Source: Platanthera guangdongensis
Lineage: Eukaryota > Streptophyta > Magnoliopsida > Asparagales > Orchidaceae
Assembly (NCBI GenBank): GCA_039583875.1
Contig: CM077158.1
Coordinates: 232,926,453-232,990,452 of the forward strand
Direction of reading: 5' to 3'
Length of the DNA: 64,000 nt
Shown here: piece by piece, positions 19,509 through 30,944 of the stretch
Layout: each line of letters begins with the position of its first letter
How positions within the stretch are numbered: position 1 is the stretch's first letter
Translations under genes and position numbers: made by a program
Notes under the pieces: model-generated
What the model was told of the DNA's origin: nothing
What the model saw: only the letters and a program-made list of their open reading frames with translations
Database searches by the model: none

Positions 19509-21317
19509 TGTTGGAACCCTAGTTCTGATTTGGGTAAGGATCACTATTTGGTTTGCTTAGACTGACCCAAAATGTATAGTCAGGGTCATAGGTTTATTTC
19601 TTTAATCTAGGTCAAGAGTCAACATCTCATGGATCTGCCTACAACAGCCTGTCAAAGACTCGGCCAGATTGTGTCGACACCAGAAGAAAGTCTGTGTCGA
19701 CACCAGACAGACGGTGTCGACACTTGGGAAATGTTGTGTCGACACTTGAGCAAGATTGTGTCGACACCAGACAGCAAGATTGTGTCGACACCATATAGAC
19801 AGGCTGTGTCGACTCCCAAAAGAATTGTGTGGACACACAGAAAGGCTGTGTCGACACCCAGAGGATCTGTGTCGACACAACAGACTATCGGTCGACACAG
19901 ATAATATTAGTCGACACTTGCTTAGTCGACACAAGAAGGATTTGTGTCGACACAGTTCACAGATTATTAGTCGATAGTATCAGTCGACACCAGAAGTACT
20001 TGTGTCGACACCCAGAAACATCTGTCGACACAGTTCTCAGAAGCTGTTTCAGAAGGATAAGTCAAATTCTCAGGTCAACGAACCATGTTCTCAGGACGAT
20101 GATTTCTGGCTTCTTCAGTATGACATTCCAGAAAATATTCTAAGTCCAGAAACAATTTTGAGCTCGACGATCTACGAGCTCAGGTCGACGATCCTGTGCT
20201 TCTCGGCAGTTATCTCAGATCTACGATAGTTACTCACAGGTCAACGATCTCTTAACCCAGTTCGACGATCTCTGAGCCAAGCTCTACGATTTTTTACTGC
20301 CTTCAGTTATCAGTTCTCTCAGTCCAGTCAGAAGTATTTATTTTGGCTATGATAAATCATTTTAAGGCAAATATATTCTGATAATTAATGCTGACATTCT
20401 CAAGGCTGATAGCTGTATCTCTGAAGCATTGATTATGGTATTCACAGAATATTTTATCAAGACAGTTATGGAAGTGCATTTATGATTGCCAGTCACTCTA
20501 CCCGTTTGGGCTCCTAAATTCTTGCAGAGAATTAAGTAATGTATGGGAATTCAAATTCAGGTCGTTAGTCATTCCAAAATATATAGAGAACTTAAAAAGA
20601 CAGAGACAACAAGGAGAGTTAAGAAATCAATCTTTTTTTGCTCTGAAGATCTCCTGCTGTTTTTTGCAAAATAGAAGGAAGAAGAAGAACTTGTTGAACA
20701 CACAAATCTCTCTAGTCTTCGTCCTTCATCAGGCTTCAACAATCTACAGAGAGCTCGATTCAACATCAATCTGAAGACCTACACCCTGGACAAAGCTTCC
20801 TTCTTCCTGAAACTACTCAATATCTCAGGGGGAGCTTTGGCATCATCAAATCCACATAGTGTTCTCATTGTGTTTGAGAAAAAGAATACTGTCATCTATT
20901 TTTCTTTAACCTCTCGTGTACAGGGTTCTTACTCCCTTCAAAAGTAAACTCCTTGGTGATAGGGCACCTGATCAAAAACCTATTGGTTTTTAGGCACCTG
21001 ATAAAAAGCCTAAAGGGTTTCTAGATCTACCTGAAGTAGATCTTGTGGTGACATGGCACCTGATCAAAAACCTGAGTGGATTCCTACCAGGGTGGTAGAA
21101 GAGTGGATGTACCCATATTTGGGGAACACTATAAACTTTCTTGTGTCGTCTGCATTGCCTTGTGTTTTCTTTGCGTATTGTGCTGTGATAGGTTCTTGCT
21201 TTTACCTCTTTCATATACGCATCAATATTTTTAATTCCGCAATAAATCTAAACATTTTTATATACTCTATTCACCCCCCCCCCCTCTAGAGTAAACTGTA
21301 TCTATCCCTCTCTTTCA
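19509..21317 (+). mobile_element. 3' LTR of S1 (1809 bp)
   Basis: Copy of 15467-17278 with scattered substitutions (for example tgtcgactccc for tgtcgacaccc near 19808). The GTGTCGACAC array is at 19670-20035, the TATA box (ctataaac) at about 21129, and the C-tract at about 21274. It is followed by the duplicated gtttc at 21318-21322. Confidence 0.9.
19670..20035 (+). repeat. GTGTCGACAC palindrome array, S1 3' LTR
   Basis: Same array as in the 5' LTR, with two cores damaged (gtcgactc near 19808, gtggacac near 19829). The copies let one ask which sites are maintained and which decay. Confidence 0.9.
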
Positions 21318-22276
21318 GTTTCTCCTCCGATGGTTTAATCTTGATCTGTTTCCCTTATAGCCTTGTGCATTTGGGGTAATCTTGTTGTACGTGATGCTTC
21401 ACGCAAGTTTTTCTCTCTTTACTTGTATACCTTACTGTTGTACTTGTTTATGGACTGTTCTTGGTCTTGGGTTAGTACCCCTTTACTTTTGTACTTGTGG
21501 CTTATTTCTTTTGCCATCACTTTTACTTTCTTGCTGGGGTGTTCTGCCTTTAGAATGCCTCAGGTTCAGAGCTGTAGCTTAGTTCGGTGCTGGTTTTTTG
21601 GAGTGCTTGTGTGACAGTGTTGGCCGTGGTTGTTGCCTCATCTTAGCGAGGTAGATGGTTGTTTTTTTTATTTTACAGGTTCAGACATACTTTACTGTAT
21701 GTGGGTTCGTGTCAGTTTGTTGACGCCTACAGGATTATTATTTTATTTGGATACTTACTAGTTGCTTAGTTTTCTTTCTTTTGTTGTGGATTAATTTCTC
21801 TCTGTGATGTTTTATGTTACGATTGCATATTAGTTATTTTCAAGTATAAAAGAAAAATTACTATTATTACTGCATGCATTGCATAATTTAAAATGTGAAA
21901 TCACTATATTTAACTCATGGTTACCACTACAAATCCACTTTTATTACTATTATAAATTTAGAACTTGCATATCTTGAGGTGTCCTTTTGGAACCACTAAT
22001 CTCTTGTAGGAAGCCTAATCCGATAAAAGAAGTATTTTCCGCCGCGTATAATTACTTTTCTTGTGGACTAGATGAGCCACTCTACCGAGGGATATGGCTA
22101 ACTACTATACTTAAATTGGCTTTAACTCTAAATAACTTAAAGAATCTTTCTTCATGGTTAAGTAGGAGTTTTGCCTGAGCGTCCGCAGTTATCCCCTGCG
22201 GACGTGGCTTCATGACGTGTATTTTTCCCTTACTCTGATATAACTTTATTGGCGGTGAAAAATACGGGTTGTGACA
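21318..22276 (+). mobile_element. 5' LTR of D1, part 2
   Basis: Continues the D1 LTR after S1. Sequence from tctcctccgatggtttaatc onward matches 28656-29603 of the 3' LTR, and it ends gggttgtgaca at 22276. Short hydrophobic frames here are not genes. Confidence 0.85.
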
Positions 22277-22278
22277 GT

Positions 22279-22290
22279 TGGTATTAGAGG
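22279..22290 (+). other. Primer-binding site of D1
   Basis: tggtattagagg, one C-to-T change from the initiator tRNA-Met complement TGGTATCAGAG, placed two bases after the LTR end. Confidence 0.7.
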
Positions 22291-22948
22291 GAGGTTGCTT
22301 GACAATTGGTCGGGCAACCTTCCCTTGCTTCTATTAGCTGCTTAGTCACATTTCATACACACACTGATGTGTCTTCAGTACGTCTTAACCGAAACATAGT
22401 CATTACATTCATAGCATGATAAGAAGTATACAGTGCATATTATGTAGTATGGGATGCATAATATGTGTTTGGATATGGATCCATCATAGGAGGCAACATG
22501 TGATGGTTATGTAGTATGGGATGCATAACCATCATCACATGGGTACCCATTAGCACGTTTTTATTTTCTCATTGCATGCGATGTTATGTAGTATGAGATG
22601 CATAATATTTCATGTGTACGTCGCTCATGCATGCATTAAGGCATTTTTAGAATGCATAGCACTGCATACATAGCATATAATTGCATAAGCACGCGTGCTA
22701 AGTTAAGTTTTACATGATGACACATGTACACACATGATTTTAAAGAAGAATGAAGAATTCATGTATGCATATCATAAGCACATGAGTAAATAAGATGAGA
22801 GGATGTCATTCTAAGTAGGACATATCATCATTATAAAATCCCAGAGCAAGTTGCAGCGCAAGCAAGTGTCTTCAAGTATGGTCTGAACTAGTTGAGTGGC
22901 TTAGTTGTAAGGTAGGATTTTGATGAGTTGTTTGTTGCCTTTTAGAAA
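22291..22948 (+). other. D1 leader, non-coding
   Basis: Leader between primer-binding site and gag, with several copies of tatgtagtatgggatgcata-like sequence (near 22440, 22510 and 22585), a degenerate direct repeat of about 70 bases. No coding. Confidence 0.6.
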
Positions 22949-24055
22949 TGCCGCCAAAGTATATTGCGATGAGGTCGACTCCCCAGTCGGAGGGTGAGTC
23001 GTTAGGAGCGCAAAGTGATGCGATTATCGAGGGTCTGCGTTAGAGTAATAAGGCTCTATCGAGACAATTAGTTGCGATGCAATCGCAAATTCAGTCTTTG
23101 TTGTCTGCCGCTCCCACGGAGTAACCCGTAGCGTAAGATTCTGTCGCGGGTCAGGCCGTACCTGCTAATCCTGCTTCTTTGGTGCCCCCGGTGACGTTAC
23201 CGTTAGATATGAACCTTATATCGCATTTTCAGCGATTGAGACCTCCCACTTATGATGGGAGTGTCGATTTCATGGTTTTGGATGATTGGATTATCAGTAT
23301 GGATGAGATGTTTACGTATTCGGGGATTGTTGAAGCCCAGAAGGTGATGCTTGCGGCCTACCAGCTAAAGGGCCTAGCAAAGACCTGGTGGATTAGAGAA
23401 AAGGAAAGTTTGGCAGAAGGATGTTCTTAGGAGTCCTTCAAGAAGATGTTGCTGAAGAAGTTTTTACCCTCGGTCGAGCAGGACCGATTGATGAACAATT
23501 TCCTGGATTTGAAGCAAAGACAGCTCACTATGAGCAAATACGAGATTGAGTTTAGTAAACTGAGTAGGTTTGCTCCTGATTTGGTAGCTTCTGAGGAGGG
23601 TAGAGTGAAACCTTTCCTGGGAGGACTAAGAAGAGATGTCCAGCAGTGGGTATGCACTTATAGAACTGACAGTTATGTTGTGGCAGTGGAAGCCGCACTG
23701 AAAGTGGAGGCGATTGAAAACGCCAAGAATCGAGGTGCTGCAGCGAGAAAAGAGAAGAGGAAAGGTGTTGAAGATGGAAGCTTCAGGGCATCTGGCACTT
23801 CTTCGAAGAAGAAAAGTCGAAAAATATGTAGCTCCTCTGGTCAACCTGGCCACCCTTACGAAAGGTGTTTCAAGAGGACTGCCGCCCGGAAGCAGTAACA
23901 GGTGCTCGCCATCCAAGGCGCACCTAAAAGAGATCTTGTGTGCACGCACTGTGCTAGGAAGGGACACAATGTGAGTCGTTGTTGGATGAAGGACAAGGTC
24001 TATTTCCAGTGCGGGCAGAAGGGGCACCTGAAGACTTCTTTCCCCTAGGCTCAGA
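22949..24055 (+). pseudogene. gag: Ty3/gypsy gag of D1 with zinc knuckles
   Basis: Begins near MPPKYIAMRSTPQSEGE and, despite at least four stops, shows the retrotransposon gag core: HFQRLRPPTYDG, AQKVMLAAYQLKGLAKTWW, LLKKFLPSVEQDRLMNNFLD, FSKLSRFAPDLV. Downstream in shifted frames are three zinc-knuckle remnants: one with the second Cys replaced by Ser (CSSSGQPGHPYERC), one intact (CTHCARKGHNVSRC), and one with both outer Cys lost (YFQCGQKGHLKTSF). Nucleocapsid function is inferred from family; this copy is dead. Confidence 0.85.
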
Positions 24056-24240
24056 CTCCACTGTAACCTGCTCCTCTTCGAGCTCTGCCACCGCCACCAA
24101 ACCTGGATAAAGGAAAAGGAAAGCTAAACGTGGTGATCTGGGAGGAAGCTCAAACCTCTACACAAGTTATATCAGCTTTTCCCTAGTTTAATTAATCTTT
24201 ATTATTTCTCGTCATTGCCCTAGTTATCGTTCGTTTAGCT

Positions 24241-24830
24241 ATGTATGCTACAGTTTTAGGGGAGTTTAAGGTGCGTAATAGGTGGGCGCGCGTTCTTTTC
24301 GATTTGGGTGCCACCCATTCCTTTGTGGCCCGAAGGTTTGTAGATAGACATCGTCTGGATGTGGATCACTTAGGAGACTCCTTCAACGTCAAGCTTCTCT
24401 CCGGTGATTCGGTGATATCTAATTAAGGAGTTCTGAGATGACCTATTTATCTTGGCGATTTCCTGGCCTTTGTGGATCTGATGATTTTGGATCTGGATGA
24501 TTTTGAAGTGATTTTGGGCATGGACTGGCTGTCCAAGTATGATGCGGTCATCTAGTGCAAGGCTAAGCGACTGGATTTTAGGATGGACACCGACCAACCT
24601 ATGAGCGTCTATAGATTTCAGGACAGGGTTTCCCCTGTCATTTATATGGTACGTGCTTGTCGTGCTATAGAGTCTGGTTGCGAGGCATTTTTGGTTTCTA
24701 TTTATTCTCTGGAAACATCTTTTGTTATGCCACATCTTGAGGATATCTCGGTGGCGCGGGAGTTTCCAGACATTTTTCCTGACTGTCTTCCAGGACTTCC
24801 TCCGGTGAGGGAGATAGTGTTTGTGATAGA
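24241..24830 (+). pseudogene. pol: D1 protease and start of RT
   Basis: The frame includes LFDLGATHSFVARRFV (aspartic protease; the active-site D-S/T-G reads D-L-G, so the catalytic triad is damaged) and later VILGMDWLSKYDAVI with stops. The segment VAREFPDIFPDCLPGLPPVR is the conserved lead-in to gypsy RT. The RT core itself does not follow: at about 24831 the sequence jumps to RNase H. Confidence 0.8.
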
Positions 24831-26476
24831 ACTTATGCGTCAGTGTCGGTAGTTAGAATATGTGGCTGATTATGTAGTGGAAATTCTCTATCATCCGGGA
24901 AAGGCTAACGTAGTAGCCGATGCTTTGAGTAGGAAGACTGCCAAAATTTTCAATTTGACTGTACAGTCCCTGGTGGAAGAATTCATGTTGATGGACATTG
25001 AGGTCGGGAGTAGTACTGTACCTGCTAGTTTAGAAGCAGAAGAGCCCTCTTGGATTTCCCTTACTCGAGCACATCAAAAGGACGATCCGGATTTGTTACA
25101 CCTCCGGAATAGAACTGTGAAGTGAGAGCTACTTGATTTCTCTTTGGACGTGTTAGATACTCTGAAATATCGAGGTAGATTTTGTATCCCCGCCTTTTGT
25201 GACATTCGGGCTATGATTTGTGCAGAAGCTCATGGTTCCAGTGTAGCCTACCATCCTGGTTCCACTAAAATGTATAAGGATCTAAGACAACTTGTTTGGT
25301 GGTCAGGAATGAAGAATAATATCGCGAAGTTTATGTCAGAATGTCTTATGTATCAGCGTGTTTAGGCTGACCATAGAAGGCCTGGAGGTAAATTGACACC
25401 GCTTGATATTCCCAGTTGGAAGTGGGAGAGTATTTCAATGGATTTCATCAGCGGTCTACCAAAATCTCCCAGTGGGCATGACTCTGTGTGGGTAATTGCC
25501 GATAAATTAACTAAGTGTGCTCACTTTGTGCCCTTTAAGATTGGGTATTCTATGAAGAAGATAGATGAGATATATCTTGAATAGGTCATCAGATTACATG
25601 GAGTGCTTGTTAGCATTATTTTAGATCGAGACTCCAGACTTACGTCTCGCTTTTGGAAGAGTTTACAGGAGGGGTTGGGTACCGATTTAAGGTATTCTAC
25701 CTCCTATCATCCGCAGACAAATGGTCAAATAGAGAGAGTTAATCAGATAGTGGAAGATATGATCAGGTGTTACATATTGGATCATGGAGGCGCTTGGGAT
25801 GAGCGTCTCAAACTCATGAAATTTTCTTATAATAATAGTTATCAAGAGAGTTTACAAATGGCCCCATTTAAGGCCTTGTACTGGAGGCATTGTAGGACGG
25901 CTTTGTTTTGGGCTGAGGTTGGTGAGAGAGCATTGTTAGGTCCGGAAGCCCTTGAAGAAATGAATTGTGCTGTAACTTACATGCGAGAGAAGCTCCGTGT
26001 AGCACAAGAGCGTTATGAGAAGTATGCTAATCGACGAAGGGTCGATCTGGAGTTTGTCATTGGGGACTTGGTTTTTCTGAAAGTCTCTTCGATGTCAGGT
26101 GTTAAAAGGTTTAGAAGGAACCACATGTTAGACCCCCCGGTATGTGGGACCTTTCCAGATTCTTGAGCGCATCTGAGTGTCAGCTTATAGGCTGGAATTT
26201 CCTGCTACCTTCCCTGGCGTCCATGATGTTTTCCATGTGAGCTAGTTGCGAAAATGTTTTCATAGTGATCATCAAGTCCTGGACTTGGTGCCCCAGATTC
26301 AGCCCAGTCTTTCGTATGTGGAAAAACCTGTTCCTATTCTGGATTCTCAAGATCGAGTGTTGCAAAGAAAGACAATCCCCATAGTTAAAGTTCTCTGGAG
26401 AAATCAAGACGTCGTGAGCGCGACGTGGGAATTGGAATCGGCGATGAGAGAATCTCATCCGCATCTCTTCCCTTAG
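24831..26476 (+). pseudogene. pol: D1 RNase H end, integrase and chromodomain
   Basis: It resumes with the RNase H end (VEILYHPGKANVVADALSRK). Then come the integrase zinc-binding region (HPGSTKMYKDLRQLVWW, CLMYQRV), the catalytic core (ISMDFISGLPKS; DRDSRLTSRFWKSLQEGLGT; YHPQTNGQIERVNQIVEDMI), a C-terminal part (DLEFVIGDLVFLKV), and a chromodomain (RKTIPIVKVLWRNQD, TWELESAMRESHPHLF). The chromodomain places D1 in the chromoviruses, probably Tekay/Del. At least four stops and a frameshift are present. Confidence 0.85.
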
Positions 26477-26997
26477 TTCAGGTATGTCTTCAGGTTTTTG
26501 GTAATAATTGAGTTTTTGTTTGGGTTTGGTTTTAAGGTTTTGTTAAGTTTTGGGTCGAAACGTCTTTTTAGGCGGTGTGACTATAACGCCCCCGATTTTC
26601 TGGTGTTATTATTTGATTGATGTCATCATATTTATGACGTCAGGGTGTTACCCTTTTTACGTTTTGGTTGACGGGGCTGCACCGTTTGTGCGTTTTGCAT
26701 CTGTTAGGTTTGTTTGACCGGATTTTGGTATTTTGATTAGATTGAATGCCTTCCTTGGTCTGAAGGAATGAGTTTTGAGGTTTTGATCTTGTCCAATTTT
26801 ATTGCGACCCGAGCATTTTGGAGTCTCGGCGTGTGTTTGGATCTTTGTGATGATTTCTGCTTGTGTGAGCATTTGTTGGTATGGTCTCAAGAATGGTGCG
26901 TTCGATTCTAGGGTTGTCTCTCCTGCTAAATTCTTAGAGTCGGCATTTCTCTCCCAGAATTTAAGAAAATCCGAAATTTTTGAATTTATCCTGTTCA

Positions 26998-27460
26998 GTT
27001 CTCGAGAGGACCTGGAGTTCTCGAGAAATATCTTTCTTGTACTCGAGATACCTATCCTCAGTACTCGAGTAATGCCCCGCCTGAACTCGAGAAATTTTCT
27101 CTGTATTCTCGAGAAGTGCCCTTGATCTCGAGAATTTCTTGTGTGCTCGAGATATTCCTTCTTCAGTACTCGAGTACTATTTTCCTGGTACTCGAGTGGT
27201 CCTTCTGTTGTACTCGAGACGTGCTTGCCTTCTAGTACTCGAGTAACTTTCTAGTACTCGAGTACTCTCCTTCTGCACTCGAGACGTATCTTAGCTCTCG
27301 ATTAATTCTCCTTTCTAGTACTCGAGTAATTCTTCCCGAGTACTCGAGTAGTTTTGCCTTCAGTACTCGAGTGACTTTCTAGTACTCGAGTACTCTCTTT
27401 CTTTACTTGAGAGGATTTTGCCTTCAATTCTCGAGAAACTTAATAGTGCTCGATTACTCC
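26998..27460 (+). repeat. CTCGAG palindrome array, D1 3' LTR
   Basis: About 18 CTCGAG cores, most within gtactcgagta. A block of about 100 bases present near 13795-13900 in the 5' LTR is missing here, as expected for repeat slippage or unequal exchange. Confidence 0.85.
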
Positions 27461-27523
27461 AAGTCTTCATCCCGGAAACCGGTTTAGCTGACCCTGGTTC
27501 ATTCTTCTAAGTATAAAGGTTTT

Positions 27524-27527
<4 letters not shown>

Positions 27528-27602
<75 letters not shown>
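27528..27602. repeat. (TA)n microsatellite
   Basis: About 35 TA dinucleotides within the 3' LTR of D1, where the 5' LTR has only a short tatatatata run (14378-14392). Simple expansion after insertion. Confidence 0.95.
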
Positions 27603-27605
<3 letters not shown>

Positions 27606-29603
27606 CTACTTCTTCTTCCTCCTTCATTAGACTGAATTTTTACTTTGTCTACCTCCCGAACCAGAGCGGCGTGAGAGAGAAAGAGGTTGTTCGTTCGTAC
27701 TTCTTCCGGTGGCCGCCGACGGTGCTCTAGTGCTCGAAATCATGAGGCAGTCGTAGATCCGGAAATCCCTCGACGAGAGCTTCGTCATCGTGGTAAAATC
27801 TTCCCCATTTCTTGAGTTTTTCTCGTTAAGGTTTTTGGACCTAACTTCTATCTTGGTTATTTCTTGTTAGATTTTGACTCCCCTCGTCTTCTTTAGCCCC
27901 GATCTACGACAAGGAGCGATTATAAGGAGTTTTTCCGACGAAACCAAGGAAAGTGGTGGTTTTCCCATTTCCCTCTTATTTCCAATCTTGATGATAACTG
28001 GTAATCTTCTTGTTCTTCAATCTTTCTGCACTAATGTCCTTTCCATTTATAGATATATTTAATTTTCCTTTGAATCCACTTGTGTTATTAGTTCCGTCAT
28101 GATAATTTAATCTTATAAGTGTTGTAGAAATTCGATGAAAATGTTCAACTGATGTCTTTAATCATTCCTAACTATTAGGTAGGATGTGTTAAGAGTTGTT
28201 TAGGATCGTGAAATCTTTCCTAGGGGGGGATCAACCATTCCTTATTCTAGAACTGTTTAGTAGAATCCGACGTGCCGTTGTTGACTTGAGATGTTTATCA
28301 TGTTTTTTTTTTCGTGGCAATGTCGTGCGGCGAGACAAGCCACCAGGCACCGATTGGGTTGTAGTGTGCCTTTGAGCTCTAAACTCGGATTGTTACGAGG
28401 TTTTCCTTCCGGGTTTTTTTTCTTTGTTGCGGGTGTTATTATTGGGTGAATCCACAGCCGCAACATTTGATCTCCCTATTCGCACTTTGTGGGGCTCTAC
28501 TGGGTTTTTGGGGAATTCACGGTGTTTGGTAGAGTGCTTTGTCTCCCCCGCATTTAGAGTGATAAATTGTCTTTGTGGTTGTGTCCAGATGAGTTGACCA
28601 CCTCACCCGTGTTGTTTTTGGTGGAGTTGACCACAGGTGGCTAATAGGGGTTTGTTTCTTCTCCGATGGTTTAATCTTAATCTGTTTTCCCTTATAGCCT
28701 TGTGTGTTTGGGGTAATCTTGTTGTACGTGACGCTTCACGTAAGTTTTTCTCTCTTTACTTTTATACCTTACTGATGTACTTGTTTATGAACTCTTCTTG
28801 GTCTTGGGTTGGTACCCCTTGACTTTTGTACTTGTGGCTTATTTCTTTTGTCATCACTTGTACTTTCTTGCTGATGTGTTCTATCTTTGGAATGCCTTAG
28901 GTTCAGAGTTGTAGCTGAGTTCAGTGCTTGGTTTTTGGAGTTCTGGTGCGGCAGTGTTGGGTGTGGTTGTTGCCTCATCTTAGCGAGGTAGATGGTTGTT
29001 TTTTATTTTGCTGGTTCAGACATAGTTTAATGTATGTGGGTTTGTGTTAGTTTGTTGACGCACACAGGATTATTATTTTCTTTGGATACTTGCTAGCTAC
29101 TTAGTTTTCTTTCTTTGGTTGTGGATTACTTGCTCTCTGGGATGTTTTATGTTAGGATTGCATGGTAGTTATTTTCAAGTATAAAAGAAAAATTACTATT
29201 ATTACAGGATGCATTGCTTAATTTAAAATGTGAAATCATTATATTTAACGACCATACAAATCCACTTTTATTACAATTATAAATTTAGAACTTGCATATC
29301 TTGAGGTCTCCTTTTGGAACCTCTAAGCTCTTATAGGATGCCTAATCCGATAAAAAAAGTATTTTTTGCCGCGCATAATTACTTTTCTTGTGCACTAGAT
29401 GAGTCACTCAGACGAGAGATACGGCTAACTACTATACTTAAATTGACTTTAACTCTAAATAACTTTAAGAATATTTCTTCATGGTTAAGTAGGAGTTTTG
29501 CCTGAGCATCCGCAGCTATCCCCTGCGGACGTGGCATCATGATGTGCATTTTTCCCTTACTCTGATATACCTTTATTGACGGTGAAAAATGCGGGTTGTG
29601 ACA

Positions 29604-29981
29604 GCCTCCATATTCACAGCTTGCTTCGAAGTTGTCATTTCCAACCAAAATGCATATATCGTCGCTGTAAATTTCGGCAACCTGGCAAAAATTTGGCACT
29701 GCCGGCCAAAGACTCACCCATATTTTGTTGTTGTACCAGTGGTAATGATGCAAGTTCTATCGATCCCAATGCCTTCATTTTCCCTCTTGCATCTCGATTC
29801 CCACCTCTCTCACCACCATCCCTCACATTTCACACAAGTCACCCCTCATCTCCACTCCCCTTCTTTCTTGTTTCTCATTTCTTCCATAAAATGCTCGGTG
29901 GAAGAACTTCATAGCCGTAGAAATTCAGGTTGAATACCAAGAGGCGTGTTTTCCAATCCAATTCCATTTATTTATTTATTT
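29604..29981. other. Pre-insertion DNA between D1 and SL1
   Basis: Starts with the second gcctc duplication. A minus-strand frame (29753 down to about 29609) reads VSLWPAVPNFCQVAEIYSDD and would continue across D1 into 13294, ending a few codons later. It is too short to call a gene. The rest is CT-rich. Confidence 0.4.
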
Positions 29982-29986
29982 ACTTT
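29982..29986. repeat. Target-site duplication of SL1 (acttt)
   Basis: acttt is repeated at 31836-31840, directly after the LTR terminus, defining SL1 as a solo LTR. Confidence 0.85.
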
Positions 29987-30127
29987 TGAAAGAAATTGTA
30001 CCTAATCACCTGGAGGGGGGGTGAATAGGTGACCTTAATCTTTTTATACTTTATGGCAGATTTAATCACAGATTTCACAGAACTATAAACAGCATACACA
30101 GAATCAGACACACACAGAGTACACACA

Positions 30128-30136
30128 GTTTTATAG
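30128..30136 (-). promoter_or_regulatory. TATA box of SL1
   Basis: CTATAAAAC on the minus strand next to gtggttccccaag, matching the S1, S2 and SL2 promoters. Confidence 0.65.
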
Positions 30137-30264
30137 TGGTTCCCCAAGGTCTGGGTACATCCACTTTCCCCCTTCGCCTATCTAGTAGTGTACTAGATTC
30201 GGCCCAACTTTTCCACTATTCCTCAGATCCTCAGATCTTACACTCAGAACCCCAAACAGGTTCC

Positions 30265-30420
30265 TACAACTCAGGCTCAAAGCCCTACCACTCAGTCTTC
30301 ACCAAGACCTACACTCAGCCTTCAACAAGGCCTACACTCAGCCTTTAACAAGGCCTACACTCAGAGAAAAGTATCTCATACACTCAGGCACTCAGGCCCT
30401 ACCACTCAGCCTTTATAATT
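30265..30420. repeat. Short direct repeats (cactcagcctt-caacaaggccta) in SL1
   Basis: Five or six copies of a ~20-26 base unit such as cctacactcagcctttaaca. SL2 has the corresponding repeats at 59540-59640. They lie in the transcribed part of the LTR, downstream of the TATA box. Confidence 0.75.
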
Positions 30421-30944
30421 TTAGGCTTACAACTCAGATCCCTTAGGATCCTACAAGAAATTAAAAATACAAAGTATATACCCACAACTCAGAATGAGAG
30501 AGAAGAGTTGACAGGTTTCTTGAAGAGTTCTTGGAAGAACATTGCTGAGATCAACCTCCCTTGCCTTCCTTCAAAGCTTCTTAAATTTAGAACACAGTAG
30601 GGTTGAGTCTCTATGCATCTGATCTTCAATCACTGCTAACTTAGGAATCAGAACTCAATCTGAAACTTTTCTTCACAGCCTGGTTCAACAGCTGTCTTCT
30701 TAGAAGGAGCTCTCTCTTTCCTACTTCTTAGATCTTCACTTGAATTGATTCTTCAATGAATTGTTGTTAATCATCATCTTCTGTTGACAGAATAAGCCTT
30801 TATATAGGCTTCCTTCATGGTGACCGGCTGATCCGGTTTCTAACGACTTTCTGACAGTTCTGACAGTTACAGTAGACCGGCTGGAACAGCAGCTGTCAAG
30901 TCATCCGGTCACTTCTTGAATTTTCTATAACTGTCTGAAAGTGT

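Larger units (their letters stand above)
15467..21317 (+). mobile_element. S1: non-autonomous Sirevirus-like copia element (gag only)
   Basis: LTRs of 1812 and 1809 bp (TGTTGG...CTTTCA), a 5-bp duplication gtttc, an initiator tRNA-Met primer-binding site and a polypurine tract are all present. The interior (2.2 kb) codes only for a gag with three nonsense codons; protease, integrase, RT and RNase H are absent. LTR termini, gag type and the palindrome-rich LTRs match S2 (37586 onward), so S1 is a deleted member of the same lineage that would need enzymes from elsewhere. Confidence 0.9.
13295..29603 (+). mobile_element. D1: Ty3/gypsy chromovirus (Tekay/Del-like), full-length but defective
   Basis: Two ~3.0-kb LTRs (13295-22276, split by S1, and 26582-29603) are flanked by the 5-bp duplication gcctc. 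Inside are a primer-binding site resembling initiator tRNA-Met, gag, zinc knuckles, protease, a remnant of RNase H, integrase and a chromodomain, in gypsy order. The RT and most of RNase H are missing through an internal deletion near 24831, and every frame has stops. The LTRs differ clearly from each other, indicating an old insertion. Confidence 0.9.
26582..29603 (+). mobile_element. 3' LTR of D1 (3022 bp)
   Basis: Uninterrupted copy of the 5' LTR, from TATAACGCCCCCG (TG mutated to TA) to gggttgtgaca. It includes the CTCGAG array (26998-27460), a TA microsatellite, and the empty S1 target site near 28647-28666. It is shorter by one array segment and carries many substitutions relative to the 5' LTR. 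Confidence 0.9.

Noticed and set aside
21363..21614. Hydrophobic small protein in D1 LTR
   Set aside because: T-rich LTR sequence; the 3' LTR copy has a different open length and no conserved start.
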